Source: Candidatus Nitromaritima sp. SCGC AAA288-L16
GTDB lineage: Bacteria > Nitrospinota > Nitrospinia > Nitrospinales > VA-1
Reading direction: 5' to 3'
DNA length: 45,421 nucleotides
Assembly (NCBI GenBank): GCA_000372225.1
Contig: AQTY01000015.1
Location: 1 to 45,421 of the forward strand
The notes under the pieces are model-generated. The model had not been told where the DNA came from, did no database searches, and saw only the letters and a list, made by a program, of their open reading frames with translations. The translations under genes and the position numbers were made by a program. Below, piece by piece: positions 32,614 to 42,427 of the stretch; position 1 is the stretch's first letter, and each line of letters begins with the position of its first letter.

Positions 32614-33166
32614 CGATGGGTTTTCACTTCTCGAAGTAATAGTCGCGCTCGCTATTATGGCGATGGGGTTTGTCACTGTTTTACAGTTATTCTCTGGAAG
32701 TATTCGTTCGGTTAGCCTTTCTGAACAATACCTCAAGGGCACTACTCTCGCTCATTCAAAACTGGGAGAACTCGAGGTCAATAACTACAGTGTTACTGAG
32801 CTTGAAGGAACCTTTCCTGATGAAAAAAACTACCGGTGGCAACTTCAAATATCACCGCACACCTCCCCTCTAAATAGTAAAGAGAATAACATCCAACTTT
32901 CAGAAGTAACATTAAATGTCCTTTGGGAGGAAGCCGGGAAAACTCGTGACATTGAGTTAAACACACTAAAAGTTGATGGTTCTACACACCCTAGTTCTGA
33001 TTTATTTCTAGCACAATCTTTTGGAGGGGGACCTGGATCTATTAAGGCGAGTGAAAAAGAACCTACTCCTCCCGCTCCTGAGAATTATCAGGTCATTTCT
33101 GGAGTTAAAGTTTATTACAATAGTAATATTTGTGGATCTTCTACAACACACGTTTCAGGAAATTAA
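32558..33166 (+). CDS. gspI: Minor pseudopilin GspI
   Basis: A pseudopilin with the cleavage site G21/F22 and Glu26 at +5 (FSLLEVIVALAIMAMGFVTV). The N-terminal region of the mature protein and the LAHSKLGELE helix fit GspI. The C-terminus is longer than usual (about 200 residues overall against roughly 125), ending in a Gly/Pro/Ser tail. ATG 32558 overlaps gspH by 56 bases. A TTG at 32573 is an alternative, and the frame is open to 32531. The overlap itself is certain, because the conserved prepilin signal begins right at the gspH stop. Confidence 0.85.
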   Translation: MLLALIPLREKLRLNKPSNDGFSLLEVIVALAIMAMGFVTVLQLFSGSIRSVSLSEQYLKGTTLAHSKLGELEVNNYSVTELEGTFPDEKNYRWQLQISPHTSPLNSKENNIQLSEVTLNVLWEEAGKTRDIELNTLKVDGSTHPSSDLFLAQSFGGGPGSIKASEKEPTPPAPENYQVISGVKVYYNSNICGSSTTHVSGN

Positions 33167-33169
33167 AAC

Positions 33170-34030
33170 ATGAAATGTTTGCGTAAATCAAACCAGGGCT
33201 TCACTTTATTGGAACTTATCCTCTCTTTGGGAATTATAGGATTCATCGTAACCATTTCACTTGGGGCGATAAGACTTGGAGCTTCTGCGCAAGAAACTGG
33301 CCAATTAAAAATTGACACCTTTCAACGTTTACGACTAATCCAAAATCAACTTGGACAAAAAATAAAATCTAATTACCCCGTATTTATGTTTCGGGAAAAA
33401 ACCATTTTCACATCAAAAAACTCACAAGAAAAACCAAAAAGATTACTTTCTTTTGAAGGGAAAAATAATTCCCTGCGATTCGTAACTTTTTCCTCACCCC
33501 TCACAAGCCAGGGAAAATCTCAATGGATACATGAAACGATTTTTTATGTCGGCGAACATCCTAAGTCAGGAAAATCTGGAATTATAATGGCAGAACGAAC
33601 CGTAGCACAAAAAAAATCGACTGACTCTATCTTTAATAAAATTGATAAAGATCGTTTGTTCCTTCTAGCTGAAGACGTGGATTATCTTAAATTTCGTTAT
33701 TACCAAATGAGGAAATTAAGCCCTGCCGAAACCGAACTACAATTAGATAAGTCGAAAAAATATGAAGGCAAATGGGTAACCTCCGTTGGACACAACACCT
33801 TTGAGACAAAAGCAAACGAACTAATCGAGGACCAACAGACCCTCCTTCATTTCGAAGAAAACAATAAAATGACTCTACCCAGGGCTGTAGAAGTTTCACT
33901 AGGCTTGAAGGAACTAACCCGACCAAGCTCAAAAAAGGAATCACAGATAATTTTTTCTCCTCCCGTCATAATCCCTCTTTATTCTGGAATGAGATTTGCA
34001 TTGCCCTTAGAACATAATGAAAATATTTAG
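33170..34030 (+). CDS. gspJ: Minor pseudopilin GspJ
   Basis: A 286-residue pseudopilin, cleavage G10/F11, Glu15 at +5 (FTLLELILSLGIIGFIVTI). The globular domain, with repeated beta strands (SLRFVTFSSPL, KSGIIMAERTV, DVDYLKFRYYQ), is larger than in many GspJ proteins but follows their order; the VDYLKFRYY segment is typical of them. Together with GspI and GspK it forms the tip of the pseudopilus. It starts three bases after gspI and overlaps gspK by 14 bases. Confidence 0.88.
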   Translation: MKCLRKSNQGFTLLELILSLGIIGFIVTISLGAIRLGASAQETGQLKIDTFQRLRLIQNQLGQKIKSNYPVFMFREKTIFTSKNSQEKPKRLLSFEGKNNSLRFVTFSSPLTSQGKSQWIHETIFYVGEHPKSGKSGIIMAERTVAQKKSTDSIFNKIDKDRLFLLAEDVDYLKFRYYQMRKLSPAETELQLDKSKKYEGKWVTSVGHNTFETKANELIEDQQTLLHFEENNKMTLPRAVEVSLGLKELTRPSSKKESQIIFSPPVIIPLYSGMRFALPLEHNENI

Positions 34031-34886
34031 ACATCATAAAAACCAGAATGGAGTTGCGCTGATGGTCGTGCTATGGGTTCTGGTGCTTCTAATAGCGTTA
34101 GCCACGGAATTTGCCTTCTCTATGAAGGGCGAAGTCAATACAACCCGTAACTATAAAGAGGATATCCAAGCATACCATCTTGCCAAGGCTGGAATACATA
34201 TGGCGATGGCGGAAATCCTTTATCCATCAAGCTTTCACTCTTCGCATCAAGATTTTGGGTTAATCATGGGAGATTCAACTAGAGGGTCTGAAAGAGGCTC
34301 TACCCAGTCAGGCCAAACCGCATATCGGACCTCAATACGCCAAGAGATTGAACTAGGGTCAGGGCTAATTACCTATTCACTACAAGACGAAAACAACAAG
34401 ATTCCAATCAATAAAACAACACGAAACACATTAGTCAAGGTTTTGACAAGTGTTGGTATCGAATCAAAAGAAAAAAAGGATGTTATTGCGGATTCAATAC
34501 TCGACTGGATCGATTCAGATAAAAACCATCGATTAAATGGAGCGGAAAATGACTTTTATCAGAATTTGATTCCCCCTTATTCTGCAAAAAACGCGCCCAT
34601 AGAAAACCTTGATGAATTATCAAAAATTCGTGGAATTGATGAAAAAATTTTATATGGCACCAATCAACGTAAAGGATTAATAAATTTTTTTACAACATAT
34701 AACGTTAAATCGGTAAACCCTAATACAGCTTCACCGGAGGTACTTTCAATCATCTTTTCAAAATCTCAGGCAATATCGATTATGAAAAAACGGAAAAAAA
34801 GGGGTTTTATGACAATACAACCTCTGATTATTTCAGAATTAGATCTACAGGAGATGTTGAGGGAAGTCCAACAAATCACACCATAA
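34017..34886 (+). CDS. gspK: Minor pseudopilin GspK
   Basis: A 289-residue pseudopilin with the large all-helical insert that marks GspK. The prepilin site is G12/V13 in NQNGVALMVVLWVLVLLIAL. Position +5 is Val instead of Glu, as normal for GspK, which caps the pilus tip. Later SAM-like helices include DSILDWIDSDKNHR and IENLDELSKIRGI, which hold the usual Asp-rich metal-binding turn. It overlaps gspJ by 14 bases. Confidence 0.9.
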   Translation: MKIFRHHKNQNGVALMVVLWVLVLLIALATEFAFSMKGEVNTTRNYKEDIQAYHLAKAGIHMAMAEILYPSSFHSSHQDFGLIMGDSTRGSERGSTQSGQTAYRTSIRQEIELGSGLITYSLQDENNKIPINKTTRNTLVKVLTSVGIESKEKKDVIADSILDWIDSDKNHRLNGAENDFYQNLIPPYSAKNAPIENLDELSKIRGIDEKILYGTNQRKGLINFFTTYNVKSVNPNTASPEVLSIIFSKSQAISIMKKRKKRGFMTIQPLIISELDLQEMLREVQQITP

Positions 34887-34992
34887 ACACCGTGGTTCAA
34901 AAAATCGAAAAAGAAGGCCCTATAATATTAACGCATTATTGGAATGATAATAGTTTTTAAAATCTATACAAAAGAGAGCTAACAGATAACTG

Positions 34993-36471
34993 ATGAAAAG
35001 TTTTTATCTAGAAAAATCACTTGGAATCGACATTCGTGAAAATTCGGTTTGCCTAACCTTGCTTGGGAAAACCCTATACCGCGCAGATGTATTAGCAAGC
35101 AAATACATAACGATTCAACCAATAAGTAAAGGGGATGAAAAAGCTGAATCCATTTTCCTTGAACAAGTGAATCGCTTCATAATCGAACATGATGCTTGGA
35201 CAGAAAACGTGACCGCCAGTATTCCCCGTTCCAAGATCACCCTTCAGTCGTTTGTACTTCCCTCCCCGGACCGTAAGTCTGTGGATTCTATGATGGGATT
35301 TGAACTGGAGAGGCATTTCTCCTCAAGCTTAGATAATTTTTTTTTCTATAATCATATAACTACTAAAAAAGAAAATCAGTACCATATCGTATGCGCCGCG
35401 ATCAATAAAGAAATTGCTACCTATTACTTAAATTTACTTAAAAAGCTCAACCTTAATGCATCGGTTCTCGACGTTTCAACATTCGCCAACCTCAATCTAT
35501 TGCTGTCAAACGGTGAACACCAGGATCCACTTTCAGTTTTGGTAGATCTTAGTTCTGACTTTTTTGACATTTCAATTCTAATAAACAGAAATTTGGAGTT
35601 TTCTAGAAGTATTCCAATTATAGAACCAGAATACCAAAAAACATTTCTCAATCCAGAAAATCAAGGGAAAGCACACCAAGCAATAGCAGAAAAGATTGCA
35701 CAAACCTTAGTAGAAGAAATCAAAAACGCTTTGGCATCGTGCAGAAACATAGATGACTCCAAATCTGTAGACTCAGTCTTTATTTCAGGAGGTGGGCATT
35801 TAATATCACATATTGCTTCAAGGTTAGAACTGGCAGCAGGAGTTCAGGTTTCCGAGCTACAATCTCCAGCAACTATAAATCCAACGGTACCCAATAATTT
35901 CTCTACAGCATTTATGGCAACCTCTCTTGGGCTTGCCCTGCGCGAACTAAAACAAAATCCTATAGAAGCAAACCTACTACCAGATAACTTAACAACAACT
36001 AAGAAAAAGAAAGTAAATCTTAAGGACACAGTAGGTCTTGTATTAGCAACCGTGTTATTTATTATTGGATTCATGGTCAATCAAAAAATTCAAAATAATA
36101 AAATTCTAACGTCCTTGGACGAACAGTTAGACGAAATCAAGATCCACATGGGACCTTTGGAAAAAGTTGACCTTGAATATGAAACGCTCCAGAAATACAC
36201 GAACGCACTAAATAAAATAGATGACCTCAATCCAACAAAACTTCCATTACTGGTTGAGTTGAGTAAAGTTATCCCGAAGGATACCTGGGTAAAAAGGATC
36301 CGGTTTAAGAAAAAAAACATTGTACTTAATGGAATTTCAAAAAACGCATCCCAGTTAGTACCAATAGTTGAAAAATCGGGTAAGTTTCGTGACACCCATT
36401 TTGTCGGCACGATCATAACTGAATCAATAGGTGAGAAATTCACAATTAATACTGCTGTCGGGACAAAATAA
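34993..36471 (+). CDS. gspL: Type II secretion protein GspL (PilM/PilN-like)
   Basis: A 492-residue protein. Residues about 1-330 are an actin/PilM-like cytoplasmic domain (GIDIRENSVCLTLLG, DLSSDFFDISILINR, VFISGGGHLI). One membrane helix is at about 347-364, and a periplasmic ferredoxin-like PilN region extends to the end. GspL recruits GspE to the membrane. The fused PilM-PilN layout is characteristic of T2SS. The 106-base gap before it may hold an internal promoter. It overlaps gspM by one base. Confidence 0.85.
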   Translation: MKSFYLEKSLGIDIRENSVCLTLLGKTLYRADVLASKYITIQPISKGDEKAESIFLEQVNRFIIEHDAWTENVTASIPRSKITLQSFVLPSPDRKSVDSMMGFELERHFSSSLDNFFFYNHITTKKENQYHIVCAAINKEIATYYLNLLKKLNLNASVLDVSTFANLNLLLSNGEHQDPLSVLVDLSSDFFDISILINRNLEFSRSIPIIEPEYQKTFLNPENQGKAHQAIAEKIAQTLVEEIKNALASCRNIDDSKSVDSVFISGGGHLISHIASRLELAAGVQVSELQSPATINPTVPNNFSTAFMATSLGLALRELKQNPIEANLLPDNLTTTKKKKVNLKDTVGLVLATVLFIIGFMVNQKIQNNKILTSLDEQLDEIKIHMGPLEKVDLEYETLQKYTNALNKIDDLNPTKLPLLVELSKVIPKDTWVKRIRFKKKNIVLNGISKNASQLVPIVEKSGKFRDTHFVGTIITESIGEKFTINTAVGTK

Positions 36472-37049
36472 TGATTCAAATAACATCTAGAGACAAAAAA
36501 GTGCTGTTTGCTGGGGGGACTTTTACTGTTTTCTGGCTCCTTTTCACATTCGTTGTTCAACCGGTGCACCAGGAAAATAAAAGAACAAATCAAAAAATAC
36601 AGGACAAATTACTTTTCATTAAAAAATGCTATGAAATTTTGAATCAGAAGTCATTTTACAAAGCAAAAAACAAAGAAAACAAGTTAACACGCACTACTCT
36701 CGACCAGCGTTTTTTCAATCAAACTAAGCCAGCCTTAGCGGCATCGGAACAACAGCATCTAATAGAGAATCTTTCAAACCAAACAGGTGTAAACATTATA
36801 CGTTTTCGAGTCGATAAGCCTAAATATCTAGAAGGTTTATTAACCATATCAACCAAAGTTACTACTCGATCAAAGCTTAGAAACTTTATCAACTTTATAC
36901 ACATGCTTGAAAGCAATCAGAAATTCATGGTCATCGAGGAGATGGCCATTCAAAGAGTCAACGAAACAGATTTAGAAGAATTACAGGCTCAGCTTACTGT
37001 TAGTGGATTTATCCAATCAATGGAAATGGGTAAAAAGAAAACAACATGA
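36471..37049 (+). CDS. gspM: Type II secretion protein GspM (PilO-like)
   Basis: A 192-residue bitopic inner-membrane protein: a short cytoplasmic start, a membrane helix (about residues 12-30), a helical linker and a C-terminal ferredoxin-like PilO/GspM domain (ITSRDKKVLFAGG start; later ENLSNQTGVNIIRF and a FINFIHMLESNQKFMVIEEM helix). It pairs with GspL. Overlaps at both ends (one base with gspL, four with gspD) show tight coupling. Confidence 0.75.
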   Translation: MIQITSRDKKVLFAGGTFTVFWLLFTFVVQPVHQENKRTNQKIQDKLLFIKKCYEILNQKSFYKAKNKENKLTRTTLDQRFFNQTKPALAASEQQHLIENLSNQTGVNIIRFRVDKPKYLEGLLTISTKVTTRSKLRNFINFIHMLESNQKFMVIEEMAIQRVNETDLEELQAQLTVSGFIQSMEMGKKKTT

Positions 37050-39562
37050 AAAAGATCTTCTTATCGATTTTAATATTAAGTGTATATTTTTCCTCTGGTT
37101 GCCTAGGGAATAGAAAATCTGCCCTTGAGAAGTTTAAGGAAAAGAACCCGGTCGATGGGATGCTATTTTCAGAAAAAAATAAATCGAAGATATCAAAACC
37201 CACTCAAAGAATCTCCAGTAAAAACAAATATGCTGAAGACTCGATAGACCTAAGTGGAATAAAAAATATTCCAGATCAACCTATAAGCCGACTGATTAAG
37301 GTATCTGGCGAAAAGGTGCCTCTTCGTAAAGGACCGGGGAGTCAATACGGGAAATTAGGTACAGCAGAAAAAGATCAAATTTTTTCTCTTCTTCGAACTC
37401 AAAAAAATATTCATGACAACCAAACGTGGTATCTAGCGGAAGATGAAAGTAAAAATAAATTTTTCATATCAAGTCTTTCGACTACCTTAACTGAGGTTAG
37501 CCAAAAAAATACTACTCAAGCAAAAAACAACAAGTTGAAAAATGAAATTCAAGCCGCAAAAATATCACTTCAAGACCGGAAGCCGTTTTCCTTAAACAGA
37601 CTAAAAACGGTTATCAGTCAAGAACCACCCCTTCCAAAGGAACTTGCAAAGGCCAAACACATCACCCTGAATTTTGAAGAAACCGAGTTATACGATGTAA
37701 TCACTACCTTCAGCGAATTATTAAAAATTGATTACATCATAGAAGGCAATGTGAAAGGGAAAGTAACCCTGCAAACATTCAATAAAATTCAAGTCGAAGA
37801 TTTATATTCTGTACTGGAACAAATTTTAGCCCTACACAACGTAACTGTTACAAAAAGTGGAAATTTTTATCGATTCATGGGAATAAAAGAAGCTGCAAGA
37901 AAGCCTTTGAGTATTCATTACGGAAACGATTCTAGTATTCCCGAAAAAGAGCGACTGATCATCCAGATCATTCCACTCAAGCATATCTCTGTCGAATCTA
38001 TGAAAAAAATTATAACCCCCCTACTCTCGCCTAATGCCAGTTTCATAGAAATTCCAGAAACGAATAATCTAATGATGATAGAAATGGCAAACAATGTTAG
38101 GCGTATAATAAACGTAGTCGAGGCATTAGACGTCGACAAACTCGCATCTTCCGACATCCAGTTATACAAGCTTAATAATGCTGAATCAGACAAAGTTGTT
38201 CACGAAATGAATGAAATTTTTTCTTCGATGGGCTACGCCGATTCCATCGGTGAGTCTTTAACTTTTCTTTCTCTTGGCAGACTTAATTCGATTTTAGTGG
38301 TTAACGCATTCGAACGAATTTTACCCACAATCGAATTTTGGGTTAACAAACTAGATCAACCTGTTTCAGAAGGAGATGTCAGCACATTCGTATATTATGT
38401 CCAAAATGGAGACGCTGGAAAAATGTCGGTTCTTCTTACTTCATTGTTTCAATCAGAAGGGTCGGCTCAATCTCAATTGAAAAAGTTTGATGGTTTGGCT
38501 AAAACCAAAATACCTCAAGGAGAAACATCTTCCCAAACCAAAAAAAAAGAAACTCAATCAAAAACCGGTGGTCAGCAAACTAAACAAGTAAAACTAACCG
38601 GCGGAAAAATAGATGATATTGAGGGCGAAGTCATAATACTACCTGACGAAGATACAAATGCACTCATTATTAGGACCAGTCCTAGAAACTATCCTGCGAT
38701 TCTAGAAGTTATTAAAAAACTAGACCTACTTCCTCAACAAGTACTAATTGAGGTTTTGATCATTGATCTTCAGGTTGATGAAACAACTCGCAAGGGAGTC
38801 GAATGGATTTTAGAAGGAGAAAGACTGGGCCATACTACCTTTAATAAGGTAGGTTCTTTAGCAACATCGGCAACTACTAATAGCATTCTCGGGACCTCTT
38901 TAGCTGGAGCAACTGCAAGCCTGATTCCGGGAGGCAGTCTTCTTCTGGAGAATTCAGACCGACTAAAGGCTAAATTGGAACTATTTGCATCAGATGCACA
39001 AGCTGATGTGCTAGCAAACCCTATTCTGGTTACATCTGATAATAAAGCTGCCAGCATCTCCATTACCGATGAGATCCCCGTGGCGAGTTCTACTTTAACA
39101 ACTAATTCAGCAGCGCCTGTAACCTCGACCTCAATTGAATTTAAACAGGTAGGCGTTAAGCTAGATATTTTCCCAAAGATCAACTCCGATAACTTCGTGA
39201 ACATGAAAATCCGGCAAGAAATCAGCTCAAAAGGCCCAGATGTTACCTCCGGAGGAATTACGACTGCCTCTTTTAATACTCGTGAAGTCAATACCGAGGT
39301 TGTGCTTAAGGACAACCAGGTACTCGTTATGGGCGGATTGATGCGAACAGATACATCTCAAACAGTAGAAGGAATTCCGGGTTTGATGGATATTCCTTAT
39401 CTGGGGAAACTATTCAGCAGTGAGAGTACTACCAGCAAAAAAACAGAATTGATGATTTTTATTACGCCGCATATCATTTCCACAGTTGAAGATTCAAATA
39501 TTGCCACTAGAGAGATAAGAAAACGCTTAAGCAGCATCAAAGGTAATAACCCGCGAAGTTAA
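37046..39562 (+). CDS. gspD: Type II secretion secretin GspD, lipobox-bearing with an N-terminal SH3-like domain
   Basis: An 838-residue outer-membrane channel. The N-terminus is a lipoprotein signal ending in SSGC (Cys19). An unusual insertion follows: about residues 87-155 read like a bacterial SH3 domain (VSGEKVPLRKGPGSQYGKLG, then QTWYLAEDE and a Phe-Phe-Ile-Ser strand). Next come the N0 domain (about 205-280, LNFEETELYDVITTF), the N1-N3 domains with an acidic, Lys/Gln-rich gap in the last, and the secretin core (about 560-820) with the signature VLVMGGLMRTDTSQTVEGIP followed by DIPYLGKLF. Placing gspD last is unusual; in Enterobacteria it follows gspC. Self-lipidation may replace a pilotin for outer-membrane targeting. 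Confidence 0.92.
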   Translation: MKKIFLSILILSVYFSSGCLGNRKSALEKFKEKNPVDGMLFSEKNKSKISKPTQRISSKNKYAEDSIDLSGIKNIPDQPISRLIKVSGEKVPLRKGPGSQYGKLGTAEKDQIFSLLRTQKNIHDNQTWYLAEDESKNKFFISSLSTTLTEVSQKNTTQAKNNKLKNEIQAAKISLQDRKPFSLNRLKTVISQEPPLPKELAKAKHITLNFEETELYDVITTFSELLKIDYIIEGNVKGKVTLQTFNKIQVEDLYSVLEQILALHNVTVTKSGNFYRFMGIKEAARKPLSIHYGNDSSIPEKERLIIQIIPLKHISVESMKKIITPLLSPNASFIEIPETNNLMMIEMANNVRRIINVVEALDVDKLASSDIQLYKLNNAESDKVVHEMNEIFSSMGYADSIGESLTFLSLGRLNSILVVNAFERILPTIEFWVNKLDQPVSEGDVSTFVYYVQNGDAGKMSVLLTSLFQSEGSAQSQLKKFDGLAKTKIPQGETSSQTKKKETQSKTGGQQTKQVKLTGGKIDDIEGEVIILPDEDTNALIIRTSPRNYPAILEVIKKLDLLPQQVLIEVLIIDLQVDETTRKGVEWILEGERLGHTTFNKVGSLATSATTNSILGTSLAGATASLIPGGSLLLENSDRLKAKLELFASDAQADVLANPILVTSDNKAASISITDEIPVASSTLTTNSAAPVTSTSIEFKQVGVKLDIFPKINSDNFVNMKIRQEISSKGPDVTSGGITTASFNTREVNTEVVLKDNQVLVMGGLMRTDTSQTVEGIPGLMDIPYLGKLFSSESTTSKKTELMIFITPHIISTVEDSNIATREIRKRLSSIKGNNPRS

Positions 39563-39855
39563 AACCGCTTTAAAAGTCATAGAGTAGGAAGATTTTCTTA
39601 GTCACCTCCCTGCTAAAAACATCACCCTGCCTAACACAAATTATTTTGCAAAATAATATTTCGGCGATATTCCACAAACAGCTCTAAATATTAATAGTTA
39701 GATATTTCCATAACGCAAAGGTTAAACCAGTCCCTAAAAAATGGGAATTATAACTATGAGCATTAACTGCCCAAAGCTAATCCTACAACTAAATCACGTA
39801 ACAAGTATTTAATTAGCAAACCAGAAAACCCCCTAATCCACAAGTACTTATACAG
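39563..39855. other. Intergenic region after the secretion operon
   Basis: Strongly C- and A-rich on the plus strand (hand count 25 G versus 58 C over 39601-39840). I see no coding frame and no clear intrinsic terminator for the operon, so termination may be Rho-dependent. A promoter for the cysK cluster lies at its right end. Confidence 0.5.
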
Positions 39856-39885
39856 TTGACTTGAGACATATCCATCATTTATAAT
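39856..39885 (+). promoter_or_regulatory. Sigma-70 promoter of the cysteine cluster
   Basis: TTGACT (39856-39861), an 18-base spacer and a perfect TATAAT (39880-39885). It lies 35 bases before the ATG of cysK at 39921, so the leader would be about 28 bases. This is the best promoter match that I see in the window. Confidence 0.7.
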
Positions 39886-39920
39886 TTCTAGTTTGCCGGA
39901 ATCTTTGTTAAAAAAAATCC

Positions 39921-40862
39921 ATGACAACAAATCCTCTCATTCAGGCTAGGCATAGTAATAGTTTGCAACTAGTTGGTTCAACGCCATTAGTCAAACTAAA
40001 TAACATCGCCCCGAAAAGTGGTGCTAATATTTATGCCAAGCTGGAGTGTTTCAACCCAGGCGGAAGCGTCAAAGACAGGATAGCCAAAGCAATGGTCGAG
40101 GATGCCGAATATCGAGGCACATTGAAACCAGGTTCCACAATTATTGAAGCAACTAGTGGTAATACAGGGATTGGACTCGCTATGGTCGGGGCGGTGAAAG
40201 GTTATCCAGTTATTCTCGTCATGTCAGAGAACATGAGCACTGAACGCAGGATGATCCTTGAAAGTTTTGGGGCCAAAACGGAATTAAGTCGTGCTGAGTT
40301 CGGAATGGAAGGTACTATTGAAAGAGCGGAAGAACTTCTGGCTCAAAACCCAGATTATTTCATGCCACAGCAGTTCAACAACCCGGCTAACCCCGCCATC
40401 CACAAGGAAACTACTGGACCCGAGATCATTTCTGCAATGAATGGAGAAAATGTTGATGCTTTTGTGGCCGGAGTCGGAACCGGAGGAACCATTACGGGTG
40501 TTGGTGAAAGTCTCAAACAACATTATAAAGACATTAAAATAGTTGCCGTGGAACCTGCGACTTCCGCTATCCTTTCAGGAGAAAACCCTGGACCGCATAA
40601 AATACAGGGTATCGGAGCCGGCTTTAAGCCGAAGGTTCTGAATATTGATATTCTCGACTCCATTAGACCAGTCTCTGACGATGACTCATATCAGTGCTCC
40701 AGAAGACTAGGAAAGGAAGAAGGTGTTTCTGCTGGTATTTCAGCAGGTGCTGCCTGTTACGCTGCATGCAAAGTAGCCGAAGAATTAGGGCCCGGGAAAA
40801 ATGTTGTTGTGATCATACCGGATACCGCTGAAAGATATTTTAGTTTTTACCAATATTTTTAA
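39921..40862 (+). CDS. cysK: Cysteine synthase (O-acetylserine sulfhydrylase A type)
   Basis: A 313-residue fold-type II PLP enzyme making cysteine from O-acetylserine and sulfide. The PLP lysine lies in NPGGSVKDR, the substrate-binding TSGNTGIGLA loop follows, then GTGGTITG (phosphate cradle) and the GISAGAAC serine region. The IQGIGAGF segment is the CysK-type form. Its C-terminus (ERYFSFYQYF) differs slightly from the usual Ser-Thr ending. First gene of the cluster; the next starts 13 bases downstream. Confidence 0.95.
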   Translation: MTTNPLIQARHSNSLQLVGSTPLVKLNNIAPKSGANIYAKLECFNPGGSVKDRIAKAMVEDAEYRGTLKPGSTIIEATSGNTGIGLAMVGAVKGYPVILVMSENMSTERRMILESFGAKTELSRAEFGMEGTIERAEELLAQNPDYFMPQQFNNPANPAIHKETTGPEIISAMNGENVDAFVAGVGTGGTITGVGESLKQHYKDIKIVAVEPATSAILSGENPGPHKIQGIGAGFKPKVLNIDILDSIRPVSDDDSYQCSRRLGKEEGVSAGISAGAACYAACKVAEELGPGKNVVVIIPDTAERYFSFYQYF

Positions 40863-40875
40863 GGACGTCGATTGA

Positions 40876-42120
40876 ATGGGATATGTAAAAGGATTGAAAT
40901 GTAAAGAGTGCAAGAGAGCGTTTCCTAAGGAACCGATTCATGTATGTGAGTATTGTTTCGGCCCTCTTGAAGTAGACTACGACTATGAAAAAATTAACAA
41001 GCAAATATCGCGTGAAACCATATTAGCAGGGCCTCCCTCTATGTGGCGCTACAAAGAGCTGATGCCTCTGGATGAAGAAAACAAAGTCGGCGACCATGTA
41101 GGGTTTACACCTTTGGTACGTGCAAAAAATTTAGGCAAGGCACTCGGCCTAAACAATCTTTATCTCAAAAATGATTCCGTAAATCACCCTACTTTTTCAT
41201 TCAAAGATAGGGTAGTCGCAGTGGCGATATCCAAAGCGATGGAATTCGGCTTTGACACAATCTCGTGTGCTTCAACTGGCAACCTGGCTAACTCTGTTGC
41301 TGCACACTCCGCAGAGGCTGGGCTAAAAAGTTTCATATTTATTCCTGATGGACTCGAATCTGGAAAAATTTTGGGAACCATGGTTTATGGAGCTCAACTA
41401 GTTGCTGTAAATGGTTCCTATGATGATGTGAACCGCCTTTGCAGTGAAATTGCGGCGCATCATAAATGGGCATTTGTAAATATCAATATTCGCCCCTATT
41501 ATGGAGATGGATCCAAATCATACGGCTACGAAATTGCTGAACAATTAGGTTGGAAAACACCCGACAATGTAATTGTTCCTGTAGCAGGAAGTTCGCTCAT
41601 AACAAAAATCTGGAAGGCATTTCATGAATTTGAAATGCTTGGCCTTCTGAAAGGAAAAGTAAATTCAAAAATATTTGCAGCACAGGCTACTGGGTGTTCA
41701 CCTGTAACAACATCCATAAAGAATGACACTGATGTAATCACACCCGTTAAACCCAATACCATTGCAAAATCGATAGCCATTGGGAATCCAGCTGATGGCT
41801 ATTATGGTGTAAAAACCACAAAGGATAGCGGTGGCTATGGTGAAGATGTGAATGATGAAGAAATTGTGCTTGCGATGAGACTTCTTGCTGAGACAGAAGG
41901 TATTTTTACTGAAACTGCTGGTGGCGTCACAGTTGGGGTTACAAAAAAACTGGTCCAACAAGGCCGCATCAAACCAGATGAGACTACAGTGATTTGCATA
42001 ACAGGAAATGGGCTTAAAACGGTTGAAGCCTTAAGTGGGCAGTTTACCGATCCCATAATCATTGAACCCAAGCTGAATAGTTTTGAAGAAATATATTCGA
42101 ATCGCTTATCAACCGCATAA
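40876..42120 (+). CDS. thrC: Threonine synthase
   Basis: A 414-residue PLP enzyme converting O-phosphohomoserine to threonine. An N-terminal zinc-ribbon-like segment has CKECKRAF and CEYCFGPLEVDYDY (four cysteines), as in the plant/archaeal-like ThrC group. The PLP lysine is in SFKDR, followed by the SCASTGNLANS loop and the GSSLITK cradle. In other genomes this ThrC type often lies beside a MoaD-like carrier and an E1-like enzyme, and the next two genes here are exactly these, 22 bases further on. Confidence 0.93.
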   Translation: MGYVKGLKCKECKRAFPKEPIHVCEYCFGPLEVDYDYEKINKQISRETILAGPPSMWRYKELMPLDEENKVGDHVGFTPLVRAKNLGKALGLNNLYLKNDSVNHPTFSFKDRVVAVAISKAMEFGFDTISCASTGNLANSVAAHSAEAGLKSFIFIPDGLESGKILGTMVYGAQLVAVNGSYDDVNRLCSEIAAHHKWAFVNINIRPYYGDGSKSYGYEIAEQLGWKTPDNVIVPVAGSSLITKIWKAFHEFEMLGLLKGKVNSKIFAAQATGCSPVTTSIKNDTDVITPVKPNTIAKSIAIGNPADGYYGVKTTKDSGGYGEDVNDEEIVLAMRLLAETEGIFTETAGGVTVGVTKKLVQQGRIKPDETTVICITGNGLKTVEALSGQFTDPIIIEPKLNSFEEIYSNRLSTA

Positions 42121-42142
42121 CAGTTTTAAGGAGATTTAAATT

Positions 42143-42427
42143 ATGGCAATTAAGGTAAGAATTCCCACCCCTTTAATGAAACTGACGGATAACCAGTCTG
42201 AAGTGTCAGCTGAAGGGAAAACTATTTCTGATATTATCAATAACCTGGAAAATCAATTTAACGGAATAAAAGATCGGATTTGTGAAGAAAATGGGGCACC
42301 TAGACGATTTATAAATATTTATATAAACGAAGAAGACATTCGTTTTCTCGAAGGTGAAAAGACAACCGTGAAAGATGGGGACGAAATTTCAATTATCCCA
42401 GCTATTGCAGGTGGAGTTGGAGCTTAA
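42143..42427 (+). CDS. MoaD/ThiS-like sulfur-carrier protein with extended C-terminus
   Basis: A 94-residue ubiquitin-fold protein of the MoaD/ThiS/CysO kind. It begins with a VRIPTPLMKLTDNQ strand, has a GKTISDIINNLENQF helix, and ends with the VKDGDEISIIPAIAGG tail. The active Gly-Gly is followed by three more residues (Val-Gly-Ala). A sulfur carrier must end in Gly-Gly to be adenylated and thiocarboxylated, so removal by a protease is expected before use, as known for some carriers of this kind. It overlaps the E1-like gene by one base. Confidence 0.88.
   Translation: MAIKVRIPTPLMKLTDNQSEVSAEGKTISDIINNLENQFNGIKDRICEENGAPRRFINIYINEEDIRFLEGEKTTVKDGDEISIIPAIAGGVGA

Noticed and set aside
35092..39315. 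Several open frames antisense to the gsp genes
   Set aside because: They lie wholly inside strongly conserved plus-strand genes, have no ribosome-binding sites and look like frame shadows.
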